Source of the DNA: Vibrio barjaei | GTDB lineage: Bacteria > Pseudomonadota > Gammaproteobacteria > Enterobacterales > Vibrionaceae | DNA length: 64,000 nt | NCBI RefSeq assembly: GCF_001639065.2 | Contig: NZ_LQXO02000064.1 | Location: forward strand, 16,018-80,017 | Direction of reading: 5' to 3' | Shown here: positions 8,187-15,379 of the stretch, in pieces | Numbering within the stretch: position 1 is the first letter of the stretch | Layout of the letters: each line of letters starts with the position of its first letter | Program-made: the position numbers and the translations under genes | The notes under the pieces: generated by a model | What the model was told of the DNA's origin: nothing | Databases searched by the model: none | The model's input: the letters and a program-made list of their open reading frames with translations, nothing else

Positions 8187-8951
8187 ATGAAAAACTGGAT
8201 TAAAGGCCTTCTAACCGCTTTAGCGCTTTCTGCAACCGTATCTCAAGCAGCATATGCTGCGACACAACAAGAAGTGAAAGTCGGCATGTCTGGTCGCTAC
8301 TTCCCATTTACGTTTGTTAAACAAGACAAGTTACAAGGGTTTGAAGTCGACCTTTGGGATGAAATTGGTCGTCGCAATGACTATAACGTAGAGTACGTGA
8401 CGGCAAACTTTTCAGGTTTGTTTGGTTTGCTTGAGACCGGTCGTATCGACACGATTTCTAACCAAATCACTATGACAGACGCTCGTAAAGCGAAATATCT
8501 GTTCGCAGACCCATATGTAGTTGATGGTGCTCAAATTACCGTTCGAAAAGGTAATGACAGCATTCAAGGTATCGATGATTTAGCAGGTAAAACAGTCGCA
8601 GTGAACCTTGGGTCAAACTTCGAACAACTGCTACGTAGTTACGATAAAGACGGCAAAATCACCATCAAAACTTACGATACAGGTATTGAACATGACGTCG
8701 CGCTAGGCCGTGCTGATGCTTTTGTTATGGATCGCCTTTCTGCACTTGAACTGATCAAGAAAACAGGCCTGCCACTGCAACTTGCAGGTCAACCTTTTGA
8801 AACCATCGAGAATGCTTGGCCATTCGTAAACAACGAAAAAGGTCAAAAGCTGCAACAAGAAGTAAATAGCGCACTGGCAGACATGCGAGCTGATGGTACG
8901 CTAGCAAAAATCTCTGAGAAGTGGTTTGGTGCTGATATCACTAAAAAGTAA
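8187..8951 (+). CDS. Polar amino acid ABC transporter, periplasmic binding protein
   Basis: This 254-residue solute-binding protein of family 3 (SBP_bac_3) captures a polar amino acid, possibly cystine, in the periplasm. The ATG at 8187 is preferred over the longer frame from 8142. It follows an AGGAG and starts a classical signal peptide (MKNWIKGLLTALALSATVSQ, cleavage near AYA-A). The domain starts at VKVGMSGRYFPFTF and keeps the GFEVDLWDEIG strand-helix, the RIDTISNQITMTDARK loop and the C-terminal KISEKWFG. A hairpin separates it from its permease. The exact substrate cannot be read from sequence. Confidence 0.88.
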   Translation: MKNWIKGLLTALALSATVSQAAYAATQQEVKVGMSGRYFPFTFVKQDKLQGFEVDLWDEIGRRNDYNVEYVTANFSGLFGLLETGRIDTISNQITMTDARKAKYLFADPYVVDGAQITVRKGNDSIQGIDDLAGKTVAVNLGSNFEQLLRSYDKDGKITIKTYDTGIEHDVALGRADAFVMDRLSALELIKKTGLPLQLAGQPFETIENAWPFVNNEKGQKLQQEVNSALADMRADGTLAKISEKWFGADITKK

Positions 8952-8966
8952 GTGATTACTATTGAT

Positions 8967-9001
8967 ACGCCCACTACTCTTGGTAGTGGGCGTTTGTTTT
9001 T
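8967..9001 (+). terminator. Intra-operon attenuator hairpin
   Basis: A perfect 10-bp stem, CGCCCACTAC-TCTTG-GTAGTGGGCG, with one more A-T pair is followed by TTTGTTTTTCT. It sits between the binding-protein and permease genes, where partial termination or 3'-end protection usually raises binding-protein output over the membrane parts. Confidence 0.7.
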
Positions 9002-9020
9002 CTAAGAGTTTGGTGCTGTT

Positions 9021-9692
9021 ATGGGATTTGATTTTCAATACATGCTTGAGTTGATGCCGATACTGTTGAAGTATCTTGGTACAACCATGGAAATGGCGGT
9101 ATGGGGACTGCTGTTCTCATTGATTCTATCGGTTATTTTAGCCAACATTCGCGTGTTTAAGATCCCGGTATTGGATCAGCTCAGTCAGCTCTATATAAGC
9201 TTTTTCCGTGGTACTCCATTATTGGTTCAGCTGTTTCTGCTTTATTATGGCTTACCACAAATTTTTCCTTGGATGGTTGGACTCAACGCCTTCAGCGCCG
9301 CTGTAATAGGTCTGACCCTGCACTTTGCCGCTTATATGGCAGAGAGTATTCGCGCCGCCATTATCGGCATCGACCGTAGTCAGATGGAAGCAAGTCTTTC
9401 TGTAGGTATGACGACTAGCCAAGCCATGCGTCGTATCATTTTGCCGCAAGCAACTCGCGTAGCTCTACCATCATTGATGAACTACTTCATTGATATGATT
9501 AAGTCGACATCGTTAGCGTTCACACTTGGTGTGGCAGAGATTATGGCGAAAGCACAAATGGAAGCGTCATCCAGCTTCCGATTTTTTGAAGCATTTCTTG
9601 CCGTCGCGCTCATATACTGGGGTGTCGTGTTAGTACTTACTCGCGTTCAAATTGTGGCAGAGCAAAAACTGAATAAGGCTTATCAACGATGA
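9021..9692 (+). CDS. Polar amino acid ABC transporter permease
   Basis: This 223-residue inner-membrane permease of the HisMQ family has about five transmembrane helices. The EAA loop that docks the ATPase is present (QMEASLSVGMTTSQAMRRIILPQA, about residues 120-143). It opens with MGFDFQYMLELMPILLKYLG, typical of this family. It overlaps the ATPase start by four bases (ATGA), showing translational coupling. It should work with the proteins encoded at 8187 and 9689, probably as a homodimer because only one permease gene is present. Confidence 0.9.
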   Translation: MGFDFQYMLELMPILLKYLGTTMEMAVWGLLFSLILSVILANIRVFKIPVLDQLSQLYISFFRGTPLLVQLFLLYYGLPQIFPWMVGLNAFSAAVIGLTLHFAAYMAESIRAAIIGIDRSQMEASLSVGMTTSQAMRRIILPQATRVALPSLMNYFIDMIKSTSLAFTLGVAEIMAKAQMEASSSFRFFEAFLAVALIYWGVVLVLTRVQIVAEQKLNKAYQR

Positions 9693-10426
9693 TTACACTA
9701 AAAAATATCCACAAGCGATTCGGTGACACCGAAGTGCTCAAAGGCATCGATATTGATATCAAACAAGGCGAAATTATCGTCATTATTGGTTCAAGTGGTA
9801 CCGGTAAGTCTACCTTATTACGTTGCGTCAATTTCCTGGAGCAAGCCGATGAAGGTCATATCACTATTGACGATGTGTCGGTAAACTGCCAAAGCCATAC
9901 TAAAGCAGAAGTATTAGCACTAAGACGCAAGACCGGCTTTGTGTTTCAGAACTACGCACTGTTTGCGCATATGACTGCGCGTCAAAATATTGCGGAAGGT
10001 TTGATCACGGTAAAAGGCTGGAAAAAAGAGCAAGCTCTTGAGAAAGCACAACAAATTCTCGATGACATCGGTTTAGGAGACAAAGGGGATCAATACCCTG
10101 CCTCCCTTTCCGGTGGTCAACAGCAGCGGGTCGGTATTGGCCGAGCGATGGCATTACAACCTGAGCTTCTGTTATTCGATGAACCAACTTCTGCACTCGA
10201 TCCTGAGTGGGTGGGTGAAGTACTTAACCTTATGAAAAAGCTCGCAACGCAGCATCAAACCATGCTCGTTGTGACACACGAAATGCAATTTGCCAAAGAA
10301 GTCGCCGACAGAGTGATCTTCATGGCTGATGGCCATATAGTGGAACAAGGAACACCAGAGCAAATTTTTAACGATCCACAAGATATCCAACTGAAGAAAT
10401 TTTTAAATCAAGTTGGGATCGAATAG
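9689..10426 (+). CDS. Polar amino acid ABC transporter ATP-binding protein
   Basis: This 245-residue GlnQ/HisP-type ATPase energises the preceding transporter from the cytoplasmic face. Visible motifs are Walker A GSSGTGKST (34-42), the Q-loop in FVFQNYALFAHMT, the signature LSGGQQQRVGIGRAMA, Walker B LLLFDEPTSALDP and the switch histidine in VVTHEMQFAKEVADR. It is the only ABC ATPase gene in the window, so it may also serve the ATPase-less transporter at 28.3-29.9 kb. That sharing is an inference. Confidence 0.92.
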   Translation: MITLKNIHKRFGDTEVLKGIDIDIKQGEIIVIIGSSGTGKSTLLRCVNFLEQADEGHITIDDVSVNCQSHTKAEVLALRRKTGFVFQNYALFAHMTARQNIAEGLITVKGWKKEQALEKAQQILDDIGLGDKGDQYPASLSGGQQQRVGIGRAMALQPELLLFDEPTSALDPEWVGEVLNLMKKLATQHQTMLVVTHEMQFAKEVADRVIFMADGHIVEQGTPEQIFNDPQDIQLKKFLNQVGIE

Positions 10427-10431
10427 GATCC

Positions 10432-10519
10432 TTGCGCTCTGGCTCACAAAAAGTATAATTCGCCAACCGGAATTGAAGTTGAACTGATTATTGACTCTTG
10501 ACGAGTCAGTGATTACAAT
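10432..10519 (+). promoter_or_regulatory. Tandem sigma70 promoters of rpmH-rnpA
   Basis: The stronger promoter is TTGACT (10491-10496), 17 bp, TACAAT (10514-10519). An upstream candidate is TTGCGC (10432-10437), 16 bp, TATAAT (10454-10459). The leader between the promoters and rpmH contains a 7-bp hairpin, CGCCTCT-TTGTTG-AGAGGCG, at 10522-10541. Confidence 0.7.
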
Positions 10520-10633
10520 TCCGCCTCTTTGTTGAGAGGCGTCGGATTTCCTCTCTCTATATAGAGTAGGGAAATATGTCCCACGCCGGGTTCAACGAGA
10601 ACCTAAAACTACTGATCAGTAAAGGTAATAACC

Positions 10634-10771
10634 ATGTCTAAACGCACTTTTCAACCTTCAGTTCTAAAGCGCAAGCGTACTCACGGTTTCCGTGCTCGCA
10701 TGGCGACTAAGAACGGTCGTAAAGTAATCAATGCACGTCGTGCTAAAGGCCGTGCACGCCTATCAAAATAA
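10634..10771 (+). CDS. rpmH: 50S ribosomal protein L34
   Basis: This 45-residue, very basic ribosomal protein reads MSKRTFQPSVLKRKRTHGFR and ends GRARLSK; it binds 23S rRNA deep in the large subunit. It lies immediately before rnpA, the conserved arrangement in bacteria. The ATG follows AAAGGTAATAACC. The stop at 10769-10771 is only 9 bp before the rnpA start, so the two should be co-transcribed. Confidence 0.97.
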   Translation: MSKRTFQPSVLKRKRTHGFRARMATKNGRKVINARRAKGRARLSK

Positions 10772-10780
10772 TTTTCTATT

Positions 10781-11137
10781 TTGAATAAGCACGCCTTTAT
10801 TCGGGAGTTACGTTTGTTAACTCCCGAGCATTATCAAAACGTATTTAAGCAAGCTCATCGAGCTGGCTCCCCTCATTTCACCATCATTGCTCGTAAAAAC
10901 TCTCTCTCTCACCCTCGTCTTGGTCTTGCGGTTCCTAAAAAACAGATAAAAACAGCTGTGGCTAGAAATCACTTCAAGCGTCTGGTACGTGAAAGTTTTC
11001 GTAACAAACAACATGAACTTCCAAGCAAAGATTTTGTTGTAATTGCAAAGAAGAGTGCGCAAACTCTGAGCAATGAAGAAATGTTCAAACTTCTAGATAA
11101 ATTATGGCATCGCCTGTCTCGCCCTTCGCGTGGTTAG
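10781..11137 (+). CDS. rnpA: Ribonuclease P protein component
   Basis: This 118-residue basic protein binds the RNase P RNA and assists 5' maturation of tRNA precursors. The RELRLLTPEHYQNVF start, the HPRLGLAVPKKQIKTAVARN segment and the RNA-binding RNHFKRLVRESFR motif (about residues 66-78) identify it. A TTG start at 10781 gives the expected N-terminus, and no better ATG or GTG was found. A strong 10-bp hairpin lies in codons 7-16, and the 3' end overlaps yidD by 34 bp. Confidence 0.95.
   Translation: MNKHAFIRELRLLTPEHYQNVFKQAHRAGSPHFTIIARKNSLSHPRLGLAVPKKQIKTAVARNHFKRLVRESFRNKQHELPSKDFVVIAKKSAQTLSNEEMFKLLDKLWHRLSRPSRG
10801..10827 (+). promoter_or_regulatory. Hairpin inside the rnpA 5' coding region
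   Basis: TCGGGAGTTA-CGTTTGT-TAACTCCCGA is a perfect 10-bp stem with a 7-nt loop, starting 21 bases into rnpA. No T run follows, so it is more likely an RNA structure that limits rnpA expression relative to rpmH, or an mRNA end protector, than a full terminator. From memory, E. coli rnpA carries a very similar repeat here. Confidence 0.5.
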
Positions 11138-11361
11138 CTATCGGACTCGTCTACCTATATAGGTGGATTATCAGTCCTCTTATCGGACCTCGTTGTCGGT
11201 TCACCCCAACCTGTTCTCTTTACGCTATAGAAGCCTTGAAAGCTCACGGTTTTGTAAAAGGATGTTGGTTATCAGGCAAACGTCTATTAAAATGCCATCC
11301 TTTGAATGAAGGGGGATTTGACCCCGTTCCACCAGTCCAAAAACAAGACAGAGATAAATAA
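11104..11361 (+). CDS. yidD: Membrane protein insertion efficiency factor YidD
   Basis: This 85-residue protein belongs to the YidD (haemolytic domain) family and assists YidC-dependent membrane insertion. The family core is GLVYLYRWIISPLIGPRCRFTPTCSLYAIEA with its conserved cysteines, followed by GCWLSGKRLLKCHPLNEGGFDPVP. The N-terminal amphipathic helix should attach it to the inner membrane. It overlaps the end of rnpA by 34 bp and stops 2 bp before yidC. Confidence 0.94.
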   Translation: MASPVSPFAWLAIGLVYLYRWIISPLIGPRCRFTPTCSLYAIEALKAHGFVKGCWLSGKRLLKCHPLNEGGFDPVPPVQKQDRDK

Positions 11362-11363
11362 CG

Positions 11364-12986
11364 ATGGATTCTCAACGTAATATTCTGTTAATCGGTTTGG
11401 CTTTAGTTTCTTTTTTGCTGTTCCAACAATGGCAATCATATAAGAATCCAGCGCCAGTTCCGACCCAACAGACGCAAAGCAGTACTCTACCTGCGCCATC
11501 TTTCGCTGATGAGCATGATCCTGCACCTGGTCAAAGCCAAACTGCTGCAGAAAAAATCATCACAGTGAAAACTGACGTATTAACGCTAGGTATTAATACC
11601 GTTGGCGGTGATGTAGTAACAGCAAAATTAAACGAGTACGCAACTGAGTTAGAATCTAGCGAACCGTTTGAACTTCTAAAAGACGATCAAGGTCACCAGT
11701 TTATCGCTCAAAGTGGTCTGGTAGGTCCTCAGGGTATTGACCTAAGCAGCACAAGCCGTCCAGCTTATACCGTGTCTGCTGACAGCTTTACCATTGCTGA
11801 CGGTCAAGATGAACTGCGTGTTCCAATGACATTCGAAGCGAATGGCATCTCTTACACCAAAACCTTCATTCTAAAACGTGGCAACTACGCGATTGATGTT
11901 GAATACGATGTAGACAACAACTCTGGCCAAAATGCAACATTCGGCATGTACGCTCACCTTCGTCAAAACTTACAAGACAAAGGCGGCAGCATCACAATGC
12001 CAACATACAATGGCGGCGCATACTCAACTCAAGACGTTCGCTATAAAAAATACAGCTTCGAAGATATGCAAGATCGCAACCTGTCTCTTAACCTGACAGA
12101 CGGTCAAGGTTGGGCAGCGATGATCCAACACTACTTCGCAGCAGCATGGATCCCTCGTGAAGCACCAGGTACTAACCTTTACACTCGTGTAATCGGTAAC
12201 CTCGGTGATATTGGTGTTCGTATGCCTAACGCAACAATTGCAGATGGCCAATCAGCAACACTAAAAGCAACACTCTGGGCAGGTCCTAAACTACAAGACC
12301 AAATGGCAGCAACAGCGCCAAACCTTGATCTGGTAGTAGACTATGGTTGGTTATGGTTCATTGCGAAACCACTTCACACGCTACTATCGTTCATTCAAGG
12401 TATCGTTGTTAACTGGGGTCTAGCTATCATCTGTTTGACCTTCATTGTTCGTGGTGCCATGTACCCTCTAACAAAAGCGCAATACACCTCTATGGCGAAA
12501 ATGCGTATGCTTCAGCCTAAGCTGCAAGCTATGCGTGAGCGTATCGGCGATGACCGTCAACGCATGAGCCAAGAAATGATGGAGCTGTACAAGAAAGAGA
12601 AAGTAAACCCTCTAGGTGGCTGTCTACCAATCTTGCTACAGATGCCAATCTTCATTGCACTTTACTGGGCACTAATGGAGTCGGTTGAACTACGTCATTC
12701 ACCGTTCTTTGGTTGGATTCATGACCTTTCAGCTCAAGACCCATACTACATTCTGCCTCTACTAATGGGTGCAAGTATGTTCTTGATCCAGAAGATGAGC
12801 CCGACAACAGTAACAGATCCAATGCAGCAGAAGATCATGACCTTTATGCCGGTTATGTTTACCTTCTTCTTCCTATGGTTCCCATCAGGTCTGGTTCTAT
12901 ACTGGTTGGTATCGAACATCGTTACTCTGATTCAGCAAACCTTGATTTATCGAGCGCTGGAGAAGAAAGGATTACACTCTAAGTAG
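11364..12986 (+). CDS. yidC: Membrane protein insertase YidC
   Basis: This 540-residue inner-membrane insertase/foldase works alone or with SecYEG. The first helix is MDSQRNILLIGLALVSFLLF. A large periplasmic domain (about 60-330) follows, then the conserved five-helix core with GLAIICLTFIVRGAMYPLTK, the cytoplasmic coiled loop MRMLQPKLQAMRERIGDD and NPLGGCLPILLQMPIFIALYW. Its length matches the gammaproteobacterial family. It sits directly after yidD, and a terminator follows. Confidence 0.97.
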   Translation: MDSQRNILLIGLALVSFLLFQQWQSYKNPAPVPTQQTQSSTLPAPSFADEHDPAPGQSQTAAEKIITVKTDVLTLGINTVGGDVVTAKLNEYATELESSEPFELLKDDQGHQFIAQSGLVGPQGIDLSSTSRPAYTVSADSFTIADGQDELRVPMTFEANGISYTKTFILKRGNYAIDVEYDVDNNSGQNATFGMYAHLRQNLQDKGGSITMPTYNGGAYSTQDVRYKKYSFEDMQDRNLSLNLTDGQGWAAMIQHYFAAAWIPREAPGTNLYTRVIGNLGDIGVRMPNATIADGQSATLKATLWAGPKLQDQMAATAPNLDLVVDYGWLWFIAKPLHTLLSFIQGIVVNWGLAIICLTFIVRGAMYPLTKAQYTSMAKMRMLQPKLQAMRERIGDDRQRMSQEMMELYKKEKVNPLGGCLPILLQMPIFIALYWALMESVELRHSPFFGWIHDLSAQDPYYILPLLMGASMFLIQKMSPTTVTDPMQQKIMTFMPVMFTFFFLWFPSGLVLYWLVSNIVTLIQQTLIYRALEKKGLHSK

Positions 12987-13020
12987 TCCTGCTGATTGGT
13001 TAACAATACGCGAATAGAAT

Positions 13021-13048
13021 AAAAGGCGGCCTAAATGGTCGCCTTTTT
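13021..13048 (+). terminator. Terminator after yidC
   Basis: The stem AAAAGGCG-G-CC / GG-T-CGCCTTTT surrounds TAAAT and ends in a T run, 34 bp after the yidC stop. Confidence 0.8.
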
Positions 13049-13097
13049 CATTTACCATGATTACAATTTGGCTAAAGTACTGCGATTAGGCAACACA

Positions 13098-14459
13098 ATG
13101 ACAACAGACACTATTGTGGCACAAGCCACAGCCCCAGGCCGCGGTGGCGTGGGCATTATACGAGTATCAGGCCCTCTCGCTGCTGAGGTTGCCTTACAAG
13201 TGACAGGGAAAACGCCTAAACCGCGCTACGCCGACTATCTGTCATTTAAAGCACAAGATGGCAGCGAGCTTGATCAAGGGATCGCTCTATACTTCCCTAA
13301 CCCACACTCGTTTACTGGTGAGGACGTTCTTGAACTACAAGGACACGGCGGTCCTGTTGTTATGGACATGCTGATTAAGCGTATCTTGCTAATTCCGGGC
13401 GTTCGTCCAGCAAGACCTGGCGAATTTAGTGAGCGCGCATTCCTCAACGATAAAATGGACTTAACACAAGCAGAAGCCATTGCCGATTTAATTGATGCCA
13501 GTTCAGAAGAGGCCGCGAAATCGGCACTGCAATCTCTTCAAGGACAATTCTCTAAACGCATTCAGGTGCTGGTGGAATCGCTAATCCATTTACGTATTTA
13601 TGTCGAAGCGGCTATCGACTTCCCAGAAGAAGAAATAGACTTTCTAGCGGATGGCAAAGTCGCTGGTGACCTGCAACATATCATTGATAACTTAGAGTCC
13701 GTTCGTAAGGAAGCCAATCAAGGTGCCATTATGCGCGAAGGGATGAAAGTGGTTATTGCAGGTCGCCCTAATGCAGGTAAATCTAGCCTGCTCAATGCCC
13801 TATCTGGGAAAGAGTCTGCTATCGTTACCGATATCGCAGGCACGACTCGAGATGTACTGAGAGAGCATATCCATATAGACGGAATGCCACTGCATATCAT
13901 TGATACCGCAGGTCTACGTGACGCTTCCGATGAGGTAGAACGTATTGGTATCGAGCGAGCTTGGGAAGAGATTGAGCAGGCCGATCGCGTTCTCTTCATG
14001 GTAGATGGCACCACAACAGATGCTACGGATCCAAAAGAAATCTGGCCCGACTTTATCGATCGCCTACCAAGTTCGATCGGCATTACCGTGATCCGCAATA
14101 AAGTTGACGAAACAGGCGAAACGCTAGGGATCTGCCATGTTAATGATCCAACCCTAATTCGACTTTCTGCACGCACTGGTGAGGGTGTGCCAGCTTTACG
14201 AGAACACCTAAAAGCCATCATGGGCTTCTCTGGTGCCAATGAAGGTGGCTTTATGGCAAGACGTCGACACCTTGATGCGTTAGAGCGAGCTGCCGAGCAT
14301 CTCGATATTGGACAGCAGCAACTAGAAGGTTATATGGCGGGCGAAATTCTGGCTGAAGAACTTCGTATTGCCCAGCAACATCTGAATGAGATTACTGGAG
14401 AGTTTAGCTCCGACGATCTGCTTGGTCGTATCTTCTCTTCATTCTGTATTGGTAAATAA
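13098..14459 (+). CDS. mnmE: tRNA modification GTPase MnmE (TrmE)
   Basis: With MnmG, this 453-residue GTPase installs the (carboxymethyl)aminomethyl group on wobble U34 of certain tRNAs. The N-terminal tetrahydrofolate-binding domain starts MTTDTIVAQATAPGRGGVGI. An inserted G domain has GRPNAGKSS, DIAGTTRD, DTAGLR and NKVD. The protein ends in the family CIGK motif with its essential cysteine. The ATG at 13098 is chosen; the open frame begins at 13035 but its first 21 codons overlap the terminator. mioC follows after 9 bp. Confidence 0.97.
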   Translation: MTTDTIVAQATAPGRGGVGIIRVSGPLAAEVALQVTGKTPKPRYADYLSFKAQDGSELDQGIALYFPNPHSFTGEDVLELQGHGGPVVMDMLIKRILLIPGVRPARPGEFSERAFLNDKMDLTQAEAIADLIDASSEEAAKSALQSLQGQFSKRIQVLVESLIHLRIYVEAAIDFPEEEIDFLADGKVAGDLQHIIDNLESVRKEANQGAIMREGMKVVIAGRPNAGKSSLLNALSGKESAIVTDIAGTTRDVLREHIHIDGMPLHIIDTAGLRDASDEVERIGIERAWEEIEQADRVLFMVDGTTTDATDPKEIWPDFIDRLPSSIGITVIRNKVDETGETLGICHVNDPTLIRLSARTGEGVPALREHLKAIMGFSGANEGGFMARRRHLDALERAAEHLDIGQQQLEGYMAGEILAEELRIAQQHLNEITGEFSSDDLLGRIFSSFCIGK

Positions 14460-14468
14460 GGAACATTA

Positions 14469-14906
14469 ATGATTCATATCATCACAGGTAGCACTCTTGG
14501 CGGTGCGGAATATGTCGGTGACCACTTGAGTGACCTACTAATAGAACAAGGGCTAGAAACTACAATCCACAATCAACCTGAGTTGAGTGATATCAAGGCC
14601 GAAGGGATTTGGCTTTTAATCACGTCAACGCATGGAGCTGGAGATTACCCAGATAATATCCAGCCTTTCATCGCTGCTCTACAAGATACACCACCTCGCA
14701 TGTCGAACGTGAAATACGCTGTCGTTGGCATCGGTGACTCTAGTTATGATACGTTTTGTGCAGCCGGTAAACACGCTTACGAGTTACTTGAAGACATCGG
14801 CGCAACACCACTGACAGAGTGCCTGAAAATCGATGTTCTCAACGATCCTGTGCCTGAAGACGCAGCGGAAGTTTGGCTCAATGAACACATGAGCAAGTTT
14901 AGCTAG
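14469..14906 (+). CDS. mioC: FMN-binding flavodoxin-like protein MioC
   Basis: This 145-residue single-domain flavodoxin has IITGSTLGGAEYVGDHL as FMN phosphate loop, LLITSTHGAGDYPDNIQPF and VVGIGDSSYDTFCAAGK as isoalloxazine-binding loops. In E. coli MioC was linked to biotin synthase electron supply. Its place next to oriC is conserved, and transcription of mioC points into the origin, so it could influence initiation. A good terminator, however, stands between mioC and the DnaA boxes. Confidence 0.95.
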   Translation: MIHIITGSTLGGAEYVGDHLSDLLIEQGLETTIHNQPELSDIKAEGIWLLITSTHGAGDYPDNIQPFIAALQDTPPRMSNVKYAVVGIGDSSYDTFCAAGKHAYELLEDIGATPLTECLKIDVLNDPVPEDAAEVWLNEHMSKFS

Positions 14907-14924
14907 CGTCAAACACCTAATAAT

Positions 14925-14948
14925 AAGCGGCTTTGGCCGCTTTTTTTA
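14925..14948 (+). terminator. Terminator between mioC and oriC
   Basis: The perfect 7-bp stem AAGCGGC-TTTG-GCCGCTT runs into a T run, 18 bp after the mioC stop. It should limit mioC transcription entering the origin. Confidence 0.8.
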
Positions 14949-14994
14949 TACCTGTGAGTAACTCATCAACTTCAACTCACTCATAGTGAGCAAT

Positions 14995-15280
14995 TTTCAA
15001 CCAATCTTTCTGTGGATAAAACATGATCTATTCGGTTAAAAACCTATATTTATCCAAAGAATAACTTTTACAGTCTGACTCCTCTGTGTATAACTACCCT
15101 TTTTGATCCCAGCTAATACAGCGCCAGATCAATGCTAGATCACAACAAGCGATCACGGAAAGATCCATGGAATTGTTGATCATTTTCGACTTATCCACAG
15201 AGATCGAGGATCCTAATAATAGATCTAATAAAAGATCATATATATAGATCTTATCTTTATATTACTTATTTCTTGGATCC
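14995..15280. other. Chromosomal replication origin oriC
   Basis: DnaA boxes are TTATCCACA at 15011-15019 (minus, R4-like), TTATCCAAA at 15050-15058 (R3-like), TTATACACA at 15085-15093 (minus, R2-like) and TTATCCACA at 15191-15199 (R1-like). About thirteen GATC sites lie between 15025 and 15280. An AT-rich tract at about 15210-15270 contains GATCT-led 13-mer-like repeats (for example GATCTTATCTTTA at 15247-15259) and is the likely unwinding element. The order mioC - R4 - R3 - R2 - R1 - AT-rich - mnmG equals the E. coli layout. This accounts for most of the 473-bp gene-free spacer. Confidence 0.93.
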
Positions 15281-15379
15281 AAAAAATGTGAAAACCGTTT
15301 TTCTCACTTCAAGAAAAGCGGTAGAATACTGCTCCTTTTGGTTTGTCTAAATTTCTCGATTGAATACTGAGGTCGGTTC

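Noticed and set aside
13718..14239. 173-residue leftward open frame within mnmE
   Set aside because: It is opposite the G domain of MnmE and has the composition of a shadow frame.
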